Below are positions 53,663 through 62,629 of a stretch of DNA of 64,000 bases, one piece after another; the stretch's first letter is position 1; every line of letters begins with the position of its first letter. The position numbers were made by a program, and so were the translations under genes. The DNA is from Pseudomonadota bacterium (lineage in GTDB: Bacteria; Pseudomonadota; Gammaproteobacteria; Burkholderiales; SG8-39), in NCBI GenBank assembly GCA_021811085.1, contig JAJZPQ010000012.1:1-64000 (forward strand). The letters are read 5' to 3'. The notes beneath the pieces are model-generated. The model ran no database searches and was not told where the DNA came from. It saw only the letters and a program-made list of their open reading frames with translations.

Positions 53663-53849
53663 TCAGTCAGCGCGTTGCACCGCGGCGGCAGCGTTTTCGT
53701 CCGCAGCCAATCCGTGCTTCGCTTTGTAATCGGCGATGGCCGATTCGATCGCGTCCTCGGCCAGGATGGAACAATGAATTTTCACCGGCGGCAGCGCGCG
53801 GATCGACCGGCGTGGCCGCCGGGTAATCGAGGCAAATCGGTAATTTCAT
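53663..53849 (-). pseudogene. iscS-iscU deletion scar (5' end of iscS fused out of frame to 3' end of iscU)
   Basis: The ATG at 53847-53849 opens with MKLPICLDYPAATPVDPR, the start of cysteine desulfurase IscS (18 codons to about 53796). The same stretch then continues, one frame over, as [20 protein letters not shown] and further to a TGA at 53663-53665. This is the last 44 codons of IscU, including its conserved Cys in KIHCS. The rest of iscS and the first two thirds of iscU are missing. The join falls in a gcgcgc stretch (about 53792-53800), compatible with a microhomology deletion. Confidence 0.9.
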
Positions 53850-53879
53850 CGGCTTACTGTGCAATCGAATCGGTAGGGT

Positions 53880-54356
53880 TCAGGCCGGCAGCGCGGCAAC
53901 CTTGCGCGCTGCCGGACGCCGGTCCATCAGCACGGTCACATTGCCGCCTTTCGCGAGTTGCTCGTTCACGAGGTCCTGCAGCGTGACCGAGTTCAGGTAT
54001 TCGTACAATTTGTCATTCAGCGTAGCCCACAGGTTATGCGTCATGCAGCGCTTGTCTTCCTGGCAGTTTTCCATGCCACCGCATTGGGTCGCGTCCAGCG
54101 GCTCATCCACGGCGAGGATGATATCCGCGACCGATACCTTTTCGGCCGGGCGCGCGAGACAGTAGCCGCCGCCGGGACCGCGCACGCTTTCGACCAGCGC
54201 ATGCCGGCGCAGCTTGCCGAACAGCTGTTCCAGGTAGGACAGCGAAATGCTCTGGCGTGCACCGATGCCGGCCAGAGTCACTGGCCCCTGCTGATGGCGC
54301 AAAGCCAAGTCCAGCATCGCGGTCACGGCAAATCGGCCTTTGGTGGTCAGTCGCAT
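53880..54356 (-). CDS. iscR: Iron-sulfur cluster regulator IscR (Rrf2 family)
   Basis: A 158-residue winged-helix regulator. The 2Fe-2S ligands Cys92, Cys98, Cys104 and His107 in QCGGMENCQEDKRCMTH are intact, and the DNA-binding region includes SLSYLEQLFGKLRRHALVESVRG. Cluster-bound IscR represses type-1 sites. Two such sites lie in its own promoter and two more before sufB. The gene starts the remnant iscR-scar-iscA locus downstream of cysE. Confidence 0.94.
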   Translation of the reverse strand: MRLTTKGRFAVTAMLDLALRHQQGPVTLAGIGARQSISLSYLEQLFGKLRRHALVESVRGPGGGYCLARPAEKVSVADIILAVDEPLDATQCGGMENCQEDKRCMTHNLWATLNDKLYEYLNSVTLQDLVNEQLAKGGNVTVLMDRRPAARKVAALPA

Positions 54357-54372
54357 AATGGTCTCCGGCTTA

Positions 54373-54397
54373 ATACCCGATAAGGTAAGTCAAGTAT
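54373..54397 (-). promoter_or_regulatory. Type-1 IscR operator, proximal, in the iscR promoter
   Basis: On the minus strand ATACTTGACT - 5 nt - TATCGGGTAT matches the E. coli type-1 consensus ATASYYGACT - RWWWY - AGTCRRSTAT at 20 of 25 positions by my count. It covers the -10 element TATACT (54393-54398), as expected for repression. Confidence 0.72.
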
Positions 54398-54422
54398 AGC
54401 CAAACTTGACTAAATCGATCAA
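54393..54422 (-). promoter_or_regulatory. Predicted sigma-70 promoter of iscR
   Basis: A -35 TTGATC (54417-54422) and a -10 TATACT (54393-54398) are separated by 18 bp. Both lie inside the two IscR operators. The predicted start point is about 30 bp before the iscR start codon. Confidence 0.6.
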
Positions 54423-54426
54423 CTAT
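54402..54426 (-). promoter_or_regulatory. Type-1 IscR operator, distal, in the iscR promoter
   Basis: ATAGTTGATC - 5 nt - AGTCAAGTTT matches the type-1 consensus at 22 of 25 positions. It covers the -35 element and touches the stop codon of cysE. Centre-to-centre distance from the proximal site is 29 bp. Confidence 0.72.
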
Positions 54427-55184
54427 TATTTATCCCCCGCGGCGCGCAGCCTGCCCGGAGCAAAACGCTCGGTGACGGCACGGTCGTCTTCCGCTCGCCC
54501 CTTGAGCGCCTCGATGTCTTGCTGCAGTCGCTCCAGGCGATGGTCTTGCTCCATCGAATGATCGAGCAGGCCCTGCAACGCCTTCGCCAGCGGATCGTCG
54601 GCCGCCTTGGCCGTAACGGCGTAGGCCGAAAAACCCAATTTGGCCGCTTTTTCCTCGCGCGACTTGTCCTGTTCGTCGAGTATGAAGCGCGCCGGGATGC
54701 CGACTGCCGAGGCGCCCGGCGGTACGTCCTTGACCACCACCGCGTTGGAACCGATTTTCGCCCCCTCGCCGACTATGATGGGCCCCAGCACTTTGGCGCC
54801 GGCGCCGATGACCACGCGGTTCCTGAGCGTCGGATGGCGCTTGCCCTTGTTCCAGGAGGTGCCGCCCAGCGTCACACCGTGATAAAGCGTGACGTCGTCT
54901 CCGATCTCTGCCGTCTCACCGATCACCACACCCATGCCGTGGTCGATGAAAAAGCGCCGGCCTATGGTGGCGCCGGGATGAATCTCGATCCCGGTCAGGA
55001 AGCGCCCGATATGCGATACCAGCCGCCCCAGCCAGCGCAGGTTCCTGTGCCAGAGCCAATTGGCGACGCGGTGTATGCGCAGCGCATGGAAGCCCGGATA
55101 GCAGGTCAGGACTTCCCAGGTGGAACGCGCGGCAGGGTCGCGGTCGAATACGCTGGCGATGTCTTCACGGATGCTGTTGAACAT
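54426..55184 (-). CDS. cysE: Serine O-acetyltransferase CysE
   Basis: A 252-residue left-handed beta-helix acyltransferase for cysteine synthesis. It begins [20 protein letters not shown], the family start. The hexapeptide repeats with [20 protein letters not shown] and the acetyl-CoA site [15 protein letters not shown] are visible. I prefer this ATG (55184) to one 23 codons upstream. The tail beyond the beta-helix is charged and about 60 residues long. The cysE-iscR neighbourhood is typical of betaproteobacteria. Confidence 0.94.
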   Translation of the reverse strand: MFNSIREDIASVFDRDPAARSTWEVLTCYPGFHALRIHRVANWLWHRNLRWLGRLVSHIGRFLTGIEIHPGATIGRRFFIDHGMGVVIGETAEIGDDVTLYHGVTLGGTSWNKGKRHPTLRNRVVIGAGAKVLGPIIVGEGAKIGSNAVVVKDVPPGASAVGIPARFILDEQDKSREEKAAKLGFSAYAVTAKAADDPLAKALQGLLDHSMEQDHRLERLQQDIEALKGRAEDDRAVTERFAPGRLRAAGDK

Positions 55185-55269
55185 AAGCGTGCCTGGGAAC
55201 CCCCAGTCTCCTGTTCGATTGAGCTCGGATACGATGTTAATCTGTTTTATCAACTATCAACTTCAACGT

Positions 55270-55290
55270 ACTGTTTTAAAATAAAACAGT
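55270..55290. promoter_or_regulatory. AT-rich palindrome upstream of cysE
   Basis: actgtttta - aaa - taaaacagt is a perfect 9-bp inverted repeat in an AT-rich stretch of an otherwise GC-rich region, 86 bp before the cysE start and downstream of trmJ. It lacks a T-run on the relevant strand, so an operator is more likely than a terminator. The binding protein is unknown. Confidence 0.4.
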
Positions 55291-55344
55291 TCAACCTAAT
55301 CGCTGCGCTCACATGATACATTTTACTAATCCCTAGTTTTTTAG

Positions 55345-56067
55345 TCAAGTATTTTTGTCGAACGAATTCAGCATACCGCGCAGGATGTTCACCTCTTCCT
55401 GTTCCAGCCGCGTGCGGCCGAACAGCCGGCGCAGACGCGGCATCAGACGCTTGGGATTGGCCGGGTCGAGAAAACCGCTCGCGAGCAGGCTTTGCTCCAG
55501 ATGGATATACAGATTCTCCACGTCTTCATGCCTAGCCGGCGCCGCTTCGGCCGCGGGCAGTGGCTGCCCGGCCAGCGCCGCCACACGCGCCTCGTAGGCC
55601 AGGACTTGCACCGCTGCGGCCAGATTGAGCGAGGAATAGCCCGGCTCGGCGGGGATGTGCGCAGCCGCGCTGCATTGCAGTATCTCCTCATTGGTCAGGC
55701 CGGACATTTCGGTGCCGAACACCAGGGCGACCTCGCCCGCCTGCGCCGCTGCGACCAGGCTATGCGCCGCGCTGCGCGCATCGGCCGATACGTAGGCGAG
55801 TTCGCGCCGGCGCGCGCTCACCGCCAGCGCATACACCGTGCCCTGCAAGGCTTCGCTGAGACTCGCGCACACGCGGGCACGATGCAGCACGTCCACCGCC
55901 CCGCTCGCCCTCGCCTCGGCCTCGGCATCTATCGGCTTTTTCGGACTGACCAGGTAGAGCGAGCAAAGGCCCATGGTTTTCATCGCGCGCGCCGCCGCGC
56001 CTATGTTGCCCGGGTGCGTCGTGCGCGACAACACCACACGAATTCGCGACAGCAGCTCTGCGCTCAT
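55345..56067 (-). CDS. trmJ: tRNA (cytidine/uridine-2'-O-)-methyltransferase TrmJ
   Basis: A 240-residue SPOUT methyltransferase that methylates position 32 of tRNAs. The N-terminal motif LSRTTHPGNIGAAARAMKTMG and the knot motifs LVFGTEMSGLTNEE and YSSLNLAAAVQVLAYE are diagnostic. A C-terminal extension of about 80 residues is typical of TrmJ. It is divergent from suhB across 50 bp. Confidence 0.94.
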   Translation of the reverse strand: MSAELLSRIRVVLSRTTHPGNIGAAARAMKTMGLCSLYLVSPKKPIDAEAEARASGAVDVLHRARVCASLSEALQGTVYALAVSARRRELAYVSADARSAAHSLVAAAQAGEVALVFGTEMSGLTNEEILQCSAAAHIPAEPGYSSLNLAAAVQVLAYEARVAALAGQPLPAAEAAPARHEDVENLYIHLEQSLLASGFLDPANPKRLMPRLRRLFGRTRLEQEEVNILRGMLNSFDKNT

Positions 56068-56117
56068 ATTAAAATCGGACCTTGCGCGCAGGCCGCGAAC
56101 CTAAGACCCCACATCAC

Positions 56118-56903
56118 ATGCATCCCATGCTCAATATCGCGGTGAAAGCCGCGCGGCGCGCCGGCGCCATCATTAACCGCGCCGCGCAGGACCTGGACGC
56201 CCTGACTGTTTCGACCAAGCGCCACAATGATTTCGTCACCGAAGTCGACCAGGCGGCGGAACAGGCGGTAATCCAGGTGCTGTTGAAAGCGTTTCCGGAC
56301 CACGCGATTCTAGCAGAGGAGTCCGGCGCGCAAGGCAAGTCGGACTATGTCTGGATCATAGACCCGCTGGACGGCACCACCAATTTCATACACGGTTTCC
56401 CCCAGTATTGCGTTTCGATCGGGCTGCAGCACAAGGGCATCTTGACCCAGGCCGTGATCTACGACCCCGGGCGCAACGAACTTTTCACCGCCACGCGCGG
56501 CCACGGCGCCTACCTCAACGACCGGCGCATGCGCGTCTCCAAGCGCGCGCAGCTCGACGATGCGCTGATCGGCACCGGCTATCCTTTCCGCGAGATGGCG
56601 CACATCGACGCGTACCTGCCCGCATTGCGCAAGATCATGGGGCAGACCGCGGGCGTGCGCCGCGCCGGCGCCGCCGCGCTCGATCTAGCCTATGTCGCCG
56701 CCGGCCGGCTGGACGGTTTCTGGGAAATGGGGCTCGCCCCCTGGGACATGGCCGCCGGCTGCCTGTTGATCCTGGAAGCGGGCGGCCTGGTGAGCGATTT
56801 CAACGGCGACAGCAATTACCTCGACAGCGGCAACGTCGTCACCGGCACGCCCAAAGTGTTTGCGCCGCTGTTGCAGATCATCTCCGCGCAGCATAAGCAA
56901 TAA
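56118..56903 (+). CDS. suhB: Inositol-1-monophosphatase family protein SuhB
   Basis: A 261-residue lithium-sensitive phosphatase that in enterobacteria also joins the rRNA antitermination complex. It begins [16 protein letters not shown], like E. coli SuhB. The metal motifs are EESG and [17 protein letters not shown], and the last motif is [17 protein letters not shown]. It lies 7 bp before the glycosyltransferase gene on the same strand. Confidence 0.94.
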   Translation: MHPMLNIAVKAARRAGAIINRAAQDLDALTVSTKRHNDFVTEVDQAAEQAVIQVLLKAFPDHAILAEESGAQGKSDYVWIIDPLDGTTNFIHGFPQYCVSIGLQHKGILTQAVIYDPGRNELFTATRGHGAYLNDRRMRVSKRAQLDDALIGTGYPFREMAHIDAYLPALRKIMGQTAGVRRAGAAALDLAYVAAGRLDGFWEMGLAPWDMAAGCLLILEAGGLVSDFNGDSNYLDSGNVVTGTPKVFAPLLQIISAQHKQ

Positions 56904-56910
56904 GGGTCCC

Positions 56911-58938
56911 ATGCAATTGTTGCGCTCGCTGCAGACGTGGTTAGGCGACAGCGCCGCGGAGCTGGAGGCGGCGATCAGGCTGCACGAAAGCGGTGATCTT
57001 GCCGGTGCCGAGCAGCGCTATCGCACGATCCTGCGCTCCGACGCACGCGATGCCGATGCCACGCACCTGCTCGGCCTTATCGCGCACCAGCGCGGCGAGC
57101 ATGCGCAGGCGGTCGCCCAAATCAATGCGGCCATCGCGCTAAAAGGCGACAAAGCCATCTACCACTTCAATCTGGGCAATGCGCTGGCTGCGCTCGATCG
57201 GCCGCAGGAGGCGGCAGAAAGCTTTCGCGCGGCGCTCAAACTGGATCCGGCCCACATTGCCGCCCGCAGCAATCTCGCCCACGCGCTCACGCAGGCGGGC
57301 CGCCACGCCGAAGCCGCGGCTGAATTGCGCCGGCTGCTGGAACTGCAGCCTACGGCCGCGGTGCGCAACGCGCTCGCAAGCGCGCTGATCCGCTGCGCCG
57401 ACGCCGATCCGGCCGCGGCAGAGCGTTACGATGAGGCCGCCGCCTTGCTGCGCGAGGCGTGGCAGGAAGCAGACGATCCGGACGAGGCCAGGCTCGCACT
57501 CGCCTACTGCCTGCAGCAGCGCAAGCACTGGACCGAGGCTGCGGGGCACTATGAGGCGGTGCTGGCGCTCAAACCGGCTATACCGGGCGCGCACAACAAC
57601 CTCGCGAACTGCTACAACCAGCTTGGGCGCATGGCCGAAGCGATACTGCACTACCGCGAAACTTACCGGCTGGCGCCGGATTTTCCCGCGGCGCTCGCGA
57701 GCGTGCTCGCCTGCCTCAACTACGACCCGGAGTGTACGCCCGAACAATCGGCGGCCGAGCACCGGCGCTGGGCCGAACGGGTGGCGGCGGTGCATTACCC
57801 AAGACCTATGCGCTTCGAGCGCAACCGCGCGCCGCAAAGGCCCCTGCGCGTAGGCTACGTTTCGCCAGATCTGCGCCGCCATCCGGTAAGCGCGATTTTC
57901 GAACCCATATTGGCGGCGCATGAGCGCAGCCGCATCGAGTCGAGCTGTTACTACAATTTTGCCGGCGAGGACGTCGTCACCCTGCGCCTCAAGTCGCTCG
58001 CGGGACGCTGGCGCAATATCGTGAGCATGGACGACGACGCGCTGTGCGCACAGATACGCGCCGATGGTATCGACATCCTGGTCGATCTGGCCGGCCACAC
58101 CACGCACAATCGCCTGCTCGCCTTCGCCAGAAAACCGGCGCCGATCCAGGTGAGCTGGCTGGGCTATTTCAACACCACCGGCCTCGCCACCATGGATTAT
58201 TTCCTCAGCGATCCCTGGTCCTCGCCCGCGGGGCAGGAGCGCTATTACGTAGAGCGCCTGCTGCGCCTGCCGCACACGCGCTTTTGCTATCTGCCGCCGG
58301 AATACATGCCCGCGGTCGGCCCGCTGCCCGCGCACAGACTGGGGCAGGTGACTTTCGGCTGCCTCAACAATCTCGCCAAGCTCAACGACAAAGTGCTGGC
58401 GCTGTGGAGCGAGGTGCTGCGCGCCGTCCCGCATTCCAGGCTGCTGGTGCAAGCGGCAGCGCTGGACGACGCGCCCAACCGCGCGCGCTTTGGCGAGTTG
58501 TGCGCGCGTCACGGCATCGCACCTTCGCGACTGGAATTGCGCGGCTTCGTCCCAGTCGACCAAGCCCCGGCGAGCTACGCCGAAATCGATATCGCGCTGG
58601 ATCCCTTCCCCTTTTGCGGCGGCATGACCAGTCTGGAAGCCTTATGGCTGGGCGTGCCGGTGATCACCCTCGCAGGCGAGACCGTCGCCAGCCGCCAGAG
58701 CGCGAGCATGCTGATGAATCTGGGCCTGCCCGAACTGATCGCCCAAGATGGCGCAGAGTACGTGAGCGCCGCGGCGCAACTCGCGCTGGACCTGCCGCGT
58801 CTGGCGGGACTGCGCGCGGAGCTGCGCCAGCGCTACGCTGCGTCGCCGCTGATGGACTACCCGGGTTTCGCGCGCGCGCTTGAAGCGGCTTACAGAAACA
58901 TGTGGCTCGATTGGATTGCACAGGACGCCGCACCATAG
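56911..58938 (+). CDS. TPR and GT41 O-GlcNAc transferase-like protein
   Basis: A 675-residue cytosolic protein. TPR repeats occupy about residues 15-290, and the C-terminal half is a GT41 (SPINDLY/OGT-like) catalytic region: RPLRVGYVSPDLRRHPVS, IDILVDLAGHTTHNRLLAFARKPAPIQVSWLGYFNTTG and PFPFCGGMTSLEALWLGVPV. The presumed activity is transfer of a sugar to Ser/Thr of proteins. Its stop codon lies within an IscR operator for the following suf operon. Confidence 0.88.
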   Translation: MQLLRSLQTWLGDSAAELEAAIRLHESGDLAGAEQRYRTILRSDARDADATHLLGLIAHQRGEHAQAVAQINAAIALKGDKAIYHFNLGNALAALDRPQEAAESFRAALKLDPAHIAARSNLAHALTQAGRHAEAAAELRRLLELQPTAAVRNALASALIRCADADPAAAERYDEAAALLREAWQEADDPDEARLALAYCLQQRKHWTEAAGHYEAVLALKPAIPGAHNNLANCYNQLGRMAEAILHYRETYRLAPDFPAALASVLACLNYDPECTPEQSAAEHRRWAERVAAVHYPRPMRFERNRAPQRPLRVGYVSPDLRRHPVSAIFEPILAAHERSRIESSCYYNFAGEDVVTLRLKSLAGRWRNIVSMDDDALCAQIRADGIDILVDLAGHTTHNRLLAFARKPAPIQVSWLGYFNTTGLATMDYFLSDPWSSPAGQERYYVERLLRLPHTRFCYLPPEYMPAVGPLPAHRLGQVTFGCLNNLAKLNDKVLALWSEVLRAVPHSRLLVQAAALDDAPNRARFGELCARHGIAPSRLELRGFVPVDQAPASYAEIDIALDPFPFCGGMTSLEALWLGVPVITLAGETVASRQSASMLMNLGLPELIAQDGAEYVSAAAQLALDLPRLAGLRAELRQRYAASPLMDYPGFARALEAAYRNMWLDWIAQDAAP

Positions 58939-58959
58939 TTGACTGATTCGGTCGGGTAT
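58935..58959 (+). promoter_or_regulatory. Type-1 IscR operator, distal, in the suf promoter
   Basis: ATAGTTGACT - 5 nt - GGTCGGGTAT matches the type-1 consensus at 24 of 25 positions. It overlaps the stop codon of the upstream gene and covers the -35 element TTGACT at 58939-58944. This is the strongest operator in the window. Confidence 0.82.
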
Positions 58960-58967
58960 TGTATAGT
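58939..58967 (+). promoter_or_regulatory. Predicted sigma-70 promoter of the suf operon
   Basis: A -35 TTGACT (58939-58944) and a -10 TATAGT (58962-58967) are separated by an optimal 17 bp. The predicted start, near 58974, leaves a leader of about 145 nt. That leader has a small hairpin (cggctggg with cccggccg) before the sufB start. Both promoter hexamers are inside IscR operators. Confidence 0.72.
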
Positions 58968-58987
58968 TGATCAAATTACTCGTGTAT
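58963..58987 (+). promoter_or_regulatory. Type-1 IscR operator, proximal, in the suf promoter
   Basis: ATAGTTGATC - 5 nt - ACTCGTGTAT matches the type-1 consensus at 21 of 25 positions and overlaps the -10 element and start region. Centre-to-centre distance from the distal site is 28 bp, nearly the spacing of the two sites before iscR. Confidence 0.7.
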
Positions 58988-59118
58988 TCCTTGAACAATG
59001 CTTAGCCATCTGATATTTAATGAGTTTTTGATATGGAATCGGCCTTCGGAACAGTAGTAGCCGTGTCGGCTGGGCATTTCCCGGCCGCAGGATGCACAAT
59101 CATGCTTGTGGAAGCGCG

Positions 59119-60555
59119 ATGAGCACAACACTGCAAAATCTGGTCAACCAGCCCTACCCCCACGGTTTCGTCACCGATATCGAATCCGATGTCGCGCCCA
59201 AGGGGCTGAGCGAGGACACGATCCGGCTGATTTCGGCGAAAAAGAACGAGCCCGAGTGGCTGCTTGAATTCAGGCTCCATGCCTACCGCCAATGGCTCAA
59301 GATGGAAGAGCCGCAATGGCCCAACGTGAAGTACCCGAAAATCGACTTCCAGGCGATCAGCTATTACTCGGCGCCCAAGCCGAAGAAGGCGCTCGCCAGC
59401 ATGGACGAGATCGATCCCGAATTGCTGCGCACGTTCGAGAAGCTCGGCGTGCCGATGAACGAGCGTGCGAAGCTCGCCGGCGTCGCGGTCGACGTGATTT
59501 TCGACAGTGTATCGGTCGCGACCACCTACAAGGCGAAGCTGGCGGAGGTCGGCATCATCTTCTGTTCGATCTCGGAGGCGGTGCACCAGCATCCCGAACT
59601 CGTGCGCCAGTACCTCGGCAGCGTGGTGCCGGTCGGCGACAATTACTACGCCGCGCTCAACTCGGCAGTATTCACCGACGGCTCGTTCTGTTTCATTCCC
59701 AAGGGCGTCAAATGCCCGATGGACTTGTCGACTTATTTCCGCATCAATACCCAGGAATCGGGCCAGTTTGAGCGCACGCTGATCGTGGCCGAGGCGGGCG
59801 CGTCGGTGTCCTATCTCGAAGGCTGCACCGCGCCCAAGTTCGACACCAACCAGTTGCATGCCGCGGTGGTGGAACTGGTCGCGCTCGATGACGCCGACAT
59901 CAAGTATTCCACGGTGCAGAACTGGTACGCGGGCGACGAGAACGGCCTGGGCGGCATATTCAACTTCGTCACCAAGCGCGGCCTGTGCAAGGGCGTGAAT
60001 TCGCGCATCTCCTGGACCCAGGTCGAAACCGGCTCGGCGATCACCTGGAAATATCCAAGCTGCATTCTGCGCGGCGAGAACTCAATCGGCGAATTCTATT
60101 CGGTGGCGCTCACCAATCATCACCAGCAGGCCGACACCGGCACCAAGATGGTCCATCTGGGCAAGAACACGCGCAGCACCATCGTCAGCAAGGGCATCTC
60201 GGCCGGACATTCGAATAACAGCTACCGCGGCCTCGTGCGCATCGCGCCCACCGCCGCCGGCGCGCGCAATTATTCGCAGTGCGATTCGATGCTGATCGGC
60301 GAGCACTGCGGCGCCAACACCTTTCCCTATATCCAGGTGAACAACCCCAGCGCCAAGGTCGAGCACGAAGCCTCGACCTCGAAGATCGGCGAGGATCAGC
60401 TGTTCTATTTCGCCCAGCGCGGCATCGGCGCCGAGGAGGCGGTGTCGATGATCATCAACGGGTTCTGCAAGGACGTGTTTCAACAATTGCCGATGGAGTT
60501 CGCGGTCGAGGCGACCAAGCTGCTCGGCCTCAAGCTCGAAGGAAGCGTAGGATGA
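59119..60555 (+). CDS. sufB: Fe-S cluster assembly scaffold SufB
   Basis: A 478-residue scaffold subunit of the SufBC2D complex on which clusters are built. The conserved cysteine region [20 protein letters not shown] contains the Cys that accepts sulfur/cluster in E. coli SufB, and [19 protein letters not shown] is typical. The start at 59119 follows GGAAG. It overlaps sufC as ATGA. The operon sufBCDSU is under IscR-type operators. Confidence 0.96.
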   Translation: MSTTLQNLVNQPYPHGFVTDIESDVAPKGLSEDTIRLISAKKNEPEWLLEFRLHAYRQWLKMEEPQWPNVKYPKIDFQAISYYSAPKPKKALASMDEIDPELLRTFEKLGVPMNERAKLAGVAVDVIFDSVSVATTYKAKLAEVGIIFCSISEAVHQHPELVRQYLGSVVPVGDNYYAALNSAVFTDGSFCFIPKGVKCPMDLSTYFRINTQESGQFERTLIVAEAGASVSYLEGCTAPKFDTNQLHAAVVELVALDDADIKYSTVQNWYAGDENGLGGIFNFVTKRGLCKGVNSRISWTQVETGSAITWKYPSCILRGENSIGEFYSVALTNHHQQADTGTKMVHLGKNTRSTIVSKGISAGHSNNSYRGLVRIAPTAAGARNYSQCDSMLIGEHCGANTFPYIQVNNPSAKVEHEASTSKIGEDQLFYFAQRGIGAEEAVSMIINGFCKDVFQQLPMEFAVEATKLLGLKLEGSVG

Positions 60556-61346
60556 TCTATCAGGACAGCAAGACTCTGCTCGCGGTGCGCGATTTGCACG
60601 CGAGCGTCAACGGCACCGAAATCCTCAAGGGCATGGAACTCACGGTCCGGAGCGGCGAGGTGCACGCGATCATGGGGCCAAACGGCTCGGGCAAGAGCAC
60701 GTTCGCCAAGGTGCTGGCCGGCCATCCGGCCTACGTCGTCACCGGCGGCGAGGTCGAGTTCGACGGCCGCAGCCTGTTCGAACTCGCGCCCGAGGCGCGC
60801 GCGCGCGCAGGCGTGTTCCTCGGCTTCCAGTACCCGATCGAGATCCCCGGTGTGGCCAACAGCCAGTTCCTGCGGCTCGCCTACAACACGGTGCAGGCCG
60901 AGCGCGGCAAGGACGAGCTCGATCCGCTCGAATTCGACGATTTCGTACGCGAGAAAATGAAACTGCTCGAAATGAATCCGGACTTCCTCGGCCGCAGCGT
61001 CAATGAAGGCTTTTCCGGCGGCGAGAAAAAGCGCAACGAGATCCTGCAGATGGCACTGCTCGAGCCCAAGCTTGCAATCCTCGACGAAACCGATTCCGGT
61101 CTGGACATCGACGCGCTCAGGATCGTCGCCGGCGGCGTCAATCAGCTTTCCAACAAGGACAATGCGATCGTGCTGGTCACGCACTACCAGCGCCTGCTCA
61201 ATTACATCGCGCCGGACTACGTGCACGTGATGGAAGCGGGCCGCATCATCAAGACCGGCGGCAAGGAACTCGCGCTCGAACTCGAAGCCCGCGGCTACGA
61301 CTGGGTCGGCGCCGAAGCCGAGGCGAACGCCCGCGCCAGCGCATGA
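60552..61346 (+). CDS. sufC: Fe-S cluster assembly ATPase SufC
   Basis: A 264-residue ABC-type ATPase that binds SufB and SufD. Walker A is GPNGSGKS (residues 42-49). The signature is [14 protein letters not shown], and Walker B is [16 protein letters not shown], the SufC version with Glu-Thr-Asp. It overlaps sufB and sufD by 4 nt each, so the three are translationally coupled. Confidence 0.96.
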   Translation: MIYQDSKTLLAVRDLHASVNGTEILKGMELTVRSGEVHAIMGPNGSGKSTFAKVLAGHPAYVVTGGEVEFDGRSLFELAPEARARAGVFLGFQYPIEIPGVANSQFLRLAYNTVQAERGKDELDPLEFDDFVREKMKLLEMNPDFLGRSVNEGFSGGEKKRNEILQMALLEPKLAILDETDSGLDIDALRIVAGGVNQLSNKDNAIVLVTHYQRLLNYIAPDYVHVMEAGRIIKTGGKELALELEARGYDWVGAEAEANARASA

Positions 61347-62629
61347 ATACCGCCACCGGCTATTTAGACGGCCTGCTGCAAGGGCAGCCGCCCGCGAGCG
61401 CGCTCTCCTGGCTGAACCAGCTGCGAGCGAACGCGGTCGATCGGGTCGCCGCGCTGACCGTGCCGACCACGCGCGACGAGGACTGGCGCTTCACCGACAT
61501 CTCGCCGCTGACCAAGTTTAGTTTCCAGCCGGCGCAGGAGGCGCAGCCGCTCGCGCCGGCCGCAATCGAACCATGGGCAATCGGCGAAGCCGCAGCGCGG
61601 CTGGTGTTCGTCGACGGCATCTACGCACCCCAGCATTCGTTCAACCGCAGCGGCATCGCGGTAGAAAATCTTGGCGCAGGGTTCACCAGCCACGCCGCGG
61701 CAGTGCAGGCGCAGCTCGGGCGCCTCGCTGCATTCGAGCGCAACGCTTTCGCCGCGCTCAATACCGCCTTCCTCCACGACGGGGCGCTGATCGTCGTGCC
61801 GCGCGAACTGGCGCTGGCGGCACCGGTGCACCTGCTGTTCATCGCGACGCGCAAGCACGCGGCGAGCTACCCGCGCTGTCTGATCGTTGCGGAACCCGGC
61901 AGCAAGCTCACGCTGGTCGAGGATTACGTCGCGCTGCAGGACGAAGCCTATTTCACCAACGCGGTGACCGAAATTGCGCTGGGCGCCAATGCGCAGGTGC
62001 AGCATGTGCGCGTGCAGCGCGACGGCGCCGAGGCCTTCCATATCGCGAACTGCGCGGTGTCGCTGGCGCGATCGAGCCGCTATCATGCGGTCAGCGTCGC
62101 GCTGGGCGCGCGCATCTCGCGCCACAACCTCGGCGTGCTGCTCGCGGCCGAAGGCGCCGAGTGCAGCATCGACGGACTCGCGCTGATCGGCGGCCGGCAA
62201 TTGGCCGATACGCATACGCTGATCGACCATGCCCTGCCCCAATGTTCGAGCCGCCAGCTGCATAAATGCATCGTCGACGGCGCGGCGCATGCCGTGTTCA
62301 ACGGCAACATCATGGTGCGCGCCGGGGCGCAGCGCACCGATTCCGCGCAATCGAGCCGCAACCTGCTCCTCAGCGGCAAAGCGCGCGTGGACACCAAACC
62401 GCAGCTGGAGATCTTCGCCGACGACGTGAAATGCGCGCACGGCGCGACCGTGGGCCAGCTCGACGTGGACGAAGTGTTCTATCTCAAAAGCCGCGGCCTG
62501 TCAGAGACCGCGGCGCGCAATCTGCTCACCTACGCCTTCGGCGCCGAAGTCATCGAACGCATCCCCGTGGCCTCGCTTCGGCAGCGCCTGGAAGCCTCGG
62601 TGCTGGCGCAGACGGAGCAGCGGCCGTGA
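61343..62629 (+). CDS. sufD: Fe-S cluster assembly protein SufD
   Basis: A 428-residue paralogue of SufB that completes the SufBC2D complex and is linked to iron acquisition. The N-terminal helical part includes [19 protein letters not shown]; the C-terminal beta-helix includes [25 protein letters not shown], a SufD signature with conserved Cys and His. It overlaps sufC and sufS by 4 nt each. Confidence 0.95.
   Translation: MNTATGYLDGLLQGQPPASALSWLNQLRANAVDRVAALTVPTTRDEDWRFTDISPLTKFSFQPAQEAQPLAPAAIEPWAIGEAAARLVFVDGIYAPQHSFNRSGIAVENLGAGFTSHAAAVQAQLGRLAAFERNAFAALNTAFLHDGALIVVPRELALAAPVHLLFIATRKHAASYPRCLIVAEPGSKLTLVEDYVALQDEAYFTNAVTEIALGANAQVQHVRVQRDGAEAFHIANCAVSLARSSRYHAVSVALGARISRHNLGVLLAAEGAECSIDGLALIGGRQLADTHTLIDHALPQCSSRQLHKCIVDGAAHAVFNGNIMVRAGAQRTDSAQSSRNLLLSGKARVDTKPQLEIFADDVKCAHGATVGQLDVDEVFYLKSRGLSETAARNLLTYAFGAEVIERIPVASLRQRLEASVLAQTEQRP

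Noticed and set aside
53667..53864. A novel 65-residue protein starting with an IscS-like sequence
   Set aside because: After 18 IscS codons the frame reads through iscU sequence in the wrong frame. It is better explained as a deletion scar.
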